A DNA stretch of 64,000 nt from Flavihumibacter rivuli. GTDB taxonomy: Bacteria > Bacteroidota > Bacteroidia > Chitinophagales > Chitinophagaceae. The stretch spans positions 21,001 to 85,000 of the forward strand of contig NZ_CP092334.1 of the NCBI RefSeq assembly GCF_018595685.2, given 5' to 3'. Both the position numbers and the translations under genes were made by a program. Under the pieces are notes generated by a model, which saw nothing but the letters and a program-made list of their open reading frames with translations, ran no database searches and was not told the origin of the DNA. This document shows, one piece after another, positions 63,759-64,000 of the stretch; positions within the stretch are counted from its first letter, which is position 1, and every line of letters starts with the position of its first letter.

Positions 63759-64000
63759 ATGAACAGGTATTTTATTGAAGTTGCGTATAAGGGTGCAGGT
63801 TATTCGGGCTTTCAGGTCCAGGAAAATGCCCATACCGTTCAGGCTGAATTAGAAAAGGCATTGCTGGTATTGTTCAGGGAGCCGGTTTCCCTTACCGGCT
63901 CGTCCAGGACAGATGCGGGGGTACATGCATTACAAAATTATTTCCATACAGATACTGCGGCGGCCTTATCCGATCGGGTTGTTTACAACCTGAACGCCAT
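63759..64000 (+). CDS. truA: tRNA pseudouridine synthase A, N-terminal part (3' truncated by window)
   Basis: The first 80 residues of TruA begin at the ATG at 63759 (MNRYFIEVAYKG). The enzyme converts uridines 38-40 of the anticodon arm to pseudouridine. The catalytic aspartate is Asp52 in SSRTDAGVHALQN, the family signature. The frame stays open to the end of the window. Its start is 29 bp behind the DUF4476 gene, so they may be cotranscribed. Confidence 0.95.
   Translation, partial: MNRYFIEVAYKGAGYSGFQVQENAHTVQAELEKALLVLFREPVSLTGSSRTDAGVHALQNYFHTDTAAALSDRVVYNLNA

Noticed and set aside
1..64000. CRISPR arrays, insertion sequences, integrases, prophage and defence islands
   Set aside because: No regularly spaced direct repeats of CRISPR size, no transposase or integrase and no restriction or toxin-antitoxin genes were found.

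Overview
The window reads as an ordinary chromosomal stretch of a Bacteroidota bacterium, most likely a member of the Chitinophagaceae or a close relative. This rests on several traits: type IX secretion C-terminal sorting domains, Bacteroidota-typical families (DUF6089-like barrel, DUF4476, DUF5009, a two-lipoprotein pair), a long Bacteroidota-type SecA, few Shine-Dalgarno sequences, and repeated promoter-like boxes of the form TTG-N19-TAnnTTTG. No ribosomal RNA, insertion sequence, integrase, phage gene or CRISPR array was seen. The genus is inferred, not proven.

Layout. Bases 1-8000: the 3' end of uvrA, a tiny secreted protein, an outer-membrane barrel, an ElaA-like acetyltransferase, rarA, and a tight minus-strand operon encoding a circularly permuted ATP-grasp protein, an alpha-E protein and a transglutaminase. 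Bases 8000-15700: aspS, then two paralogous membrane-anchored MtfA-like zinc peptidases flanking an overlapping pair of lipoproteins, a small membrane protein and an FAD oxidoreductase whose promoter region holds an 8-bp tandem repeat. Bases 15800-31150 (mostly minus strand): a 2048-residue alpha-2-macroglobulin with an intact thioester motif, a T9SS cargo protein, sucD, mlaF-mlaE without mlaD, maeB with a fused phosphotransacetylase domain, an M20 amidohydrolase, a SPOR protein and deoC. Bases 31200-38250 (plus strand): two consecutive amidohydrolase-fold exported proteins with degenerate metal sites, a small exported protein, a DUF5009 acyltransferase-like membrane protein and a lipoprotein. 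Bases 38300-49130: secA, a solitary atpG, scpB, lysA, a membrane-anchored papain-like protease coupled to a hotdog protein, and a beta-CASP metallo-beta-lactamase. Bases 49130-54960: metZ, an OsmC-like protein and metX, then a divergent Hpt protein and hybrid histidine kinase. Bases 55000-64000: two identical tRNA-Glu genes, gap, pgk, a LemA-TPM-TPM operon, an M1 aminopeptidase, a DUF4476 protein and the start of truA.

How the genes work together. Central metabolism is represented by gap and pgk (glycolysis), sucD (TCA cycle), maeB (malate to pyruvate), deoC (deoxyribose breakdown), lysA and metX/metZ (lysine and methionine synthesis). Envelope functions dominate the rest: proteases, lipoproteins, lipid transport, LemA/TPM and protein export. 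The least understood systems are the ATP-grasp/alpha-E/transglutaminase operon, the MtfA-lipoprotein-lipoprotein-MtfA neighbourhood, the LemA/TPM operon and the degenerate amidohydrolase pair.
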